Assembly: GCF_036785885.1 (NCBI RefSeq)
Contig: NC_092323.1
Coordinates: 8,192,501-8,256,500, forward strand
From: Coffea arabica
Lineage: Eukaryota > Streptophyta > Magnoliopsida > Gentianales > Rubiaceae
Direction of reading: 5' to 3'
Length of the DNA stretch: 64,000 nucleotides
Numbering within the stretch: the stretch's first letter is position 1; each line of letters opens with the position of its first letter. The notes beneath the pieces are model-generated. The model did no database searches and was not told where the DNA came from. It saw only the letters and a list, made by a program, of their open reading frames with translations. The translations under genes were made by a program, and so were the position numbers. Positions 61,201 through 64,000 of this stretch are shown in pieces.

Positions 61201-63078
61201 GGCCTGCTACTAAAAACTCTTCAAGGCCTCTCACCACAAATAACCCTGCAACATCAAAGAGTTTAAGTAAGCATGCATCAAATTCTTCAAATGCAGGAGT
61301 GCCAAGGAGACCAATGTCAGAAGAAACTTGCGAGGCTTTACCAAAGGCCCTTCAGAAACTTTTTCAAAGTCACAAGGTTTGCAGGTGATTTTTTTTTTCC
61401 TGCCTTTGGTTAGATATTGCTAGTATTGTTAGCATTCTTAACTTCAGGTTATTATGTACGGTTCATGCCAACCACTTCTTCTTCTTTTCTTATTTAACGA
61501 AAAATGGTAGAAGGGAGTATCTACACAAAACAAGGGCAAGCATCAGTACTACAAACTGCTAAAGCAGCAGTGTGACAAAAACCAACCTACAAAACTAACA
61601 ACTGTTTACACAACAGCATTACATTAAAATATCTTCAGGCAATAATTTTTGCTCAAAAGTACTAGAAGGCAGGGTTCATCCAAGGGCCAGGGACCTATCA
61701 TCCTAAGTGCTTCGAATAACTTTCTAAGAAGCACACACACCTCTTACATTTGTTAACTGTATCAACACAGAGTTCAGGGATGCACACAGTAAATGTGTTG
61801 TAGCTGGTTTTGACCCAAGTAACAATTGATTTGCTAGTTTAGTCCCAGTGTATGGGATGTAGAACCATCTACTATGTATTTGTGATAGCTATAGAAATAG
61901 ATCTAGTTTCTCGACAGAAGTATGTGTTTTGCATGGGTGAGCAAGTTTATTGTTAGTCCCCTTTTCATGAAGTCTCCTATCTGCAACTCAGCCACTAATC
62001 AAGACATTAACTGTTTAATTGGATGGTTTTTTTTTTCTTCCCTGCTAGCAACTTAAGAAATATGTATTGACATTGACAGCTTCCAACAAATTTGCCAGCG
62101 TCTAAGGGAAATGGCAGTTTCCGAGTCTTCCCGTCCAAAGGGATTTGCTAGAGAAGCAATAGCTGCAGCACATGGTGTTGAAGCTCCTCCAGAGGAGCTT
62201 CAGGCAATCATTAGTCAAGTCGCAATTAACATTCATGGTGTTTATGTTTTGAAATCATCCCCAGTTCACCCCGAACATGATGAATTCAGGTTATTGCTAG
62301 ATCTCCAGCCCCTACACTTTTCCTATTTTTATTATTTACTCAGTGCATAGTCAAGATTAGTTTTCATTTGCAGGAAAGTTGTCATTGATCTTTTCATTGC
62401 TGAAGGACCAAACGCAAAGCTTAAGAAGGCCTCAATGATAGAAGCTGCTAAATTTCAGCTTAAAAGGGATATTAACAGCCTGGAATATCAAAAGGTCAAG
62501 CCTCAGAGCTTGAGTGCTTTATTTGTCTGTTTGCTATCCTTTTGGTTTATCCAGAGCAAAATTATTAGATGCGTATGGTCACGTCCATAAACCAACTTCA
62601 GTTTTTGCATGAGATAGATGCTTTTTCAAATGACAAAGTGGGAGCTGCATAATGAAGAATAAGTAGCATGTGACATATCTTAAAATTGAGTAGTAGTGCT
62701 TTGCTCTCTTTATTGGCTTAAGTGATGATGTAATAAGTAGATTATACTTTGAAGTAGGTAGGAACTCTACTGAATATGGGAGTGTAGGTGCTGTCTGAAA
62801 CTCTGGAACTGATAGAGCAAAACAAGAAAGCTATGCATTTGAAATACTATTAATAAATTGAGGTGCACAGTCTGGTCATCTTGCAAGTCTGTCCTTGCTT
62901 GTTGTAGTGGAGCATTGACAGTCTCATGGGTCACTCTTGAACAGATTTTACCTTACGCTTTTGTCGAATCTGCAGTTTAGCTAATCTTTTACCCTATTGT
63001 TTTCAGGTTGTACAGGAACTATGTGTATCTCAAGGTTCGGCTTGGGTCTTGAAAAGTGGTGATGGAAACCCGAAATGA
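55223..63078 (+). CDS. DNA-directed RNA polymerase III subunit RPC5 (Sin-like family)
   Basis: There are thirteen coding exons: 55223-55594, 55682-55750, 55926-56033, 56657-56725, 57520-57672, 58054-58101, 58515-58621, 58789-58860, 59442-59493, 60774-61384, 62080-62289, 62374-62494 and 63007-63078. They total 2064 bases (687 residues). The N-terminus is acidic and disordered-looking (MDFDDLDEPSQ, EEEAEQPKDEPMESREEGED). The family hallmark LYVLQYPLRPLWRPYELNDR follows, then GYAVGVLVGNKLHLNPIHAV and DWIPLNYHGARSDISMRYV. The large exon 10 encodes winged-helix-like segments (FDALKHLAPDASVEDILAVL), and the conserved end is VVIDLFIAEGPNAKLKKASM. RPC5 pairs with RPC4 in RNA polymerase III, which makes tRNAs and 5S rRNA, and helps initiation and termination. 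55223 is the first ATG in the frame. Only the 610-base exon 10 is long; most others are under 160 bases. Confidence 0.9.
60747..60770. repeat. ATT microsatellite at the RPC5 exon 10 acceptor
   Basis: A run of TTA/ATT units ends a few bases before the acceptor TTTCTATAG (60765-60773). It occupies the usual place of the polypyrimidine tract, so length changes could affect splicing. Confidence 0.7.
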
Positions 63079-63649
63079 TGCTTCCCCCATTCAGAATGTT
63101 TAAGGTACTAAAGTTAATTAACTCCAGAAGTCATATGATTGATTGTGGAAAAAATTTATGATAACTGCTGCACATTGGTTTGTCTGAGCACATGTTATGA
63201 AATGGTGACACACCTAGAGAATTACTTGTCTGATAGATTGATTTGTAAAAATGCCTGGAACCTTTGTTGCTTCTATGAATCTCGTTATACTTCCATCGAT
63301 GATGTCAATGGAGAATCACTTTTGACGATATAGCTGCATGGAACCTAAGAACACTTTTGTCGGTGGGAGTACTTTCTGAGTTTTGGGAAGTTACATCTGA
63401 TGGTAGGGGTGGAGTTTTTTCTGTGTTGTTGTACCATACAAAAACTAATTGGTTAAATTATAATTCCCATGAAGTGGTTGTCATTGCAGTAAATGATAAT
63501 ATAGGGGCTACTTCTTTAGCTGCTGAATGAGGTGGTTGTGTGGCACTGCTCATCCCATGCACGCTGGAAATATGATTTCCATTTTTCAATTTTCTGTTCT
63601 AGACATGAAACTGACCGTTCATGATGTAGCTTTAGAAAAAAATTTTGGT
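63079..63649 (+). other. 3' UTR and downstream flank of RPC5
   Basis: The RPC5 3' UTR is expected here. Nothing else is recognised. Confidence 0.4.
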
Positions 63650-63825
63650 GTTATTTACTGTAGCACCTTTTTGGTACAATGTATGCAAGATAAAATGGTA
63701 GTTTGATAACGTGTTTTGTGAATAATAAGAAACACATAGTTTGAAAATTGTACCTTTTTGGTACAATGTATGCAAGATAAAATGGTAGTTTGAAAACGTG
63801 TTTTCTAAATAATTCAATCCAAACG
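63650..63825. mobile_element. Short MITE, TGTTTGGATT family, copy 7, with internal duplication
   Basis: The family core TACTGTAGCACCTTTTTGGT then ACAATGTATGCAAGATAAAA is present twice, starting at about 63664 and 63751 (period 87). The right end is AATTCAATCCAAACG. The left inverted end is eroded (GGTGTTATTTACTG). Confidence 0.5.
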
Positions 63826-64000
63826 AACTCAAATGGCTTCCCTTTTCAGGTACTCGAGGTTGATTCAGTGTGATAGATTGCTCAAAAATGTCATCTGAGG
63901 GTGATTCTGTTTGATAGGTTGCTCAGAAAGGGTATCTGCTTAGGTCAACGGATGAGGTGATTATCACACTTCTTGTTTGGTAGGCATAATTTGTGCAAAT
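63826..64000. other. Right edge, no feature recognised
   Basis: Two similar phrases, GATTCAGTGTGATAGATTGCT and GATTCTGTTTGATAGGTTGC-like, form a short imperfect repeat at about 63861-63931. No coding signal is seen. Confidence 0.4.

Noticed and set aside
1-64000. LTR retroelements, CRISPR arrays, rRNA or tRNA genes, bacterial-type operons
   Set aside because: None recognised on either strand; the gene style is nuclear plant throughout.

Overview
The window is nuclear chromosome sequence from a flowering plant. Genes have many short exons with GT-AG introns that are AT-rich and sometimes longer than 1.5 kb. Intergenic DNA is AT-rich and full of small DNA transposons. The protein families (GRAS SCL15/HAM4, G-box bZIP, INDETERMINATE DOMAIN, vicilin-like globulins, Raf-like kinase) point to a eudicot. 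I could not fix the species. I found no plasmid, bacterial or organellar sequence and no recognisable LTR element.

Layout, left to right. A Raf-like protein kinase enters from the left edge (+, visible exons 2002-3930, with a possible alternative terminal exon at 4169-4304). A Mutator-like element lies at 5349-6667 and a hAT-type MITE at 6881-7246. A G-box-binding bZIP factor runs on + (5' UTR near 8575, coding 10203-14846). It converges on an intronless GRAS gene of the SCL15/HAM4 type (-, 15965-17626). About 6.5 kb without a recognised gene follows, holding one SINE (22810-23047). Next are two tandem vicilin-like seed globulin genes (+, 24409-26465 and 27612-30014). They are followed tail-to-tail by an organelle-type PP2C phosphatase (-, 30767-34257) and an IDD zinc-finger factor (-, 37083-39355). 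A repeat-rich stretch from about 40 to 49 kb has hAT MITEs at 41550-42421 and 45277-45634 and a Mutator-like element at 47000-48498. That element carries a decayed F-box gene fragment, so it is a Pack-MULE. A candidate small gene of unknown function lies on - (about 49885-53193). The RNA polymerase III subunit RPC5 gene (+, 55223-63078, 13 coding exons) completes the window.

The genes do not form one pathway, as is usual in plants. The two globulins are a local tandem duplication, and their promoters carry RY elements typical of embryo genes. The other loci are regulators (kinase, phosphatase, three transcription factors) or core machinery (RPC5). For all seven recognised genes the exon lengths I propose sum to a whole number of codons and all joins keep frame, which supports the models.

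I did not find an undescribed molecular system. The points most worth checking are the Pack-MULE with its exact 9-bp target duplication, the stop-free last intron of the bZIP gene, the eroded miR171 site in the SCL15 gene, the diverged acidic tails of the globulin pair, and possible alternative ends in the kinase, IDD and small unknown genes.
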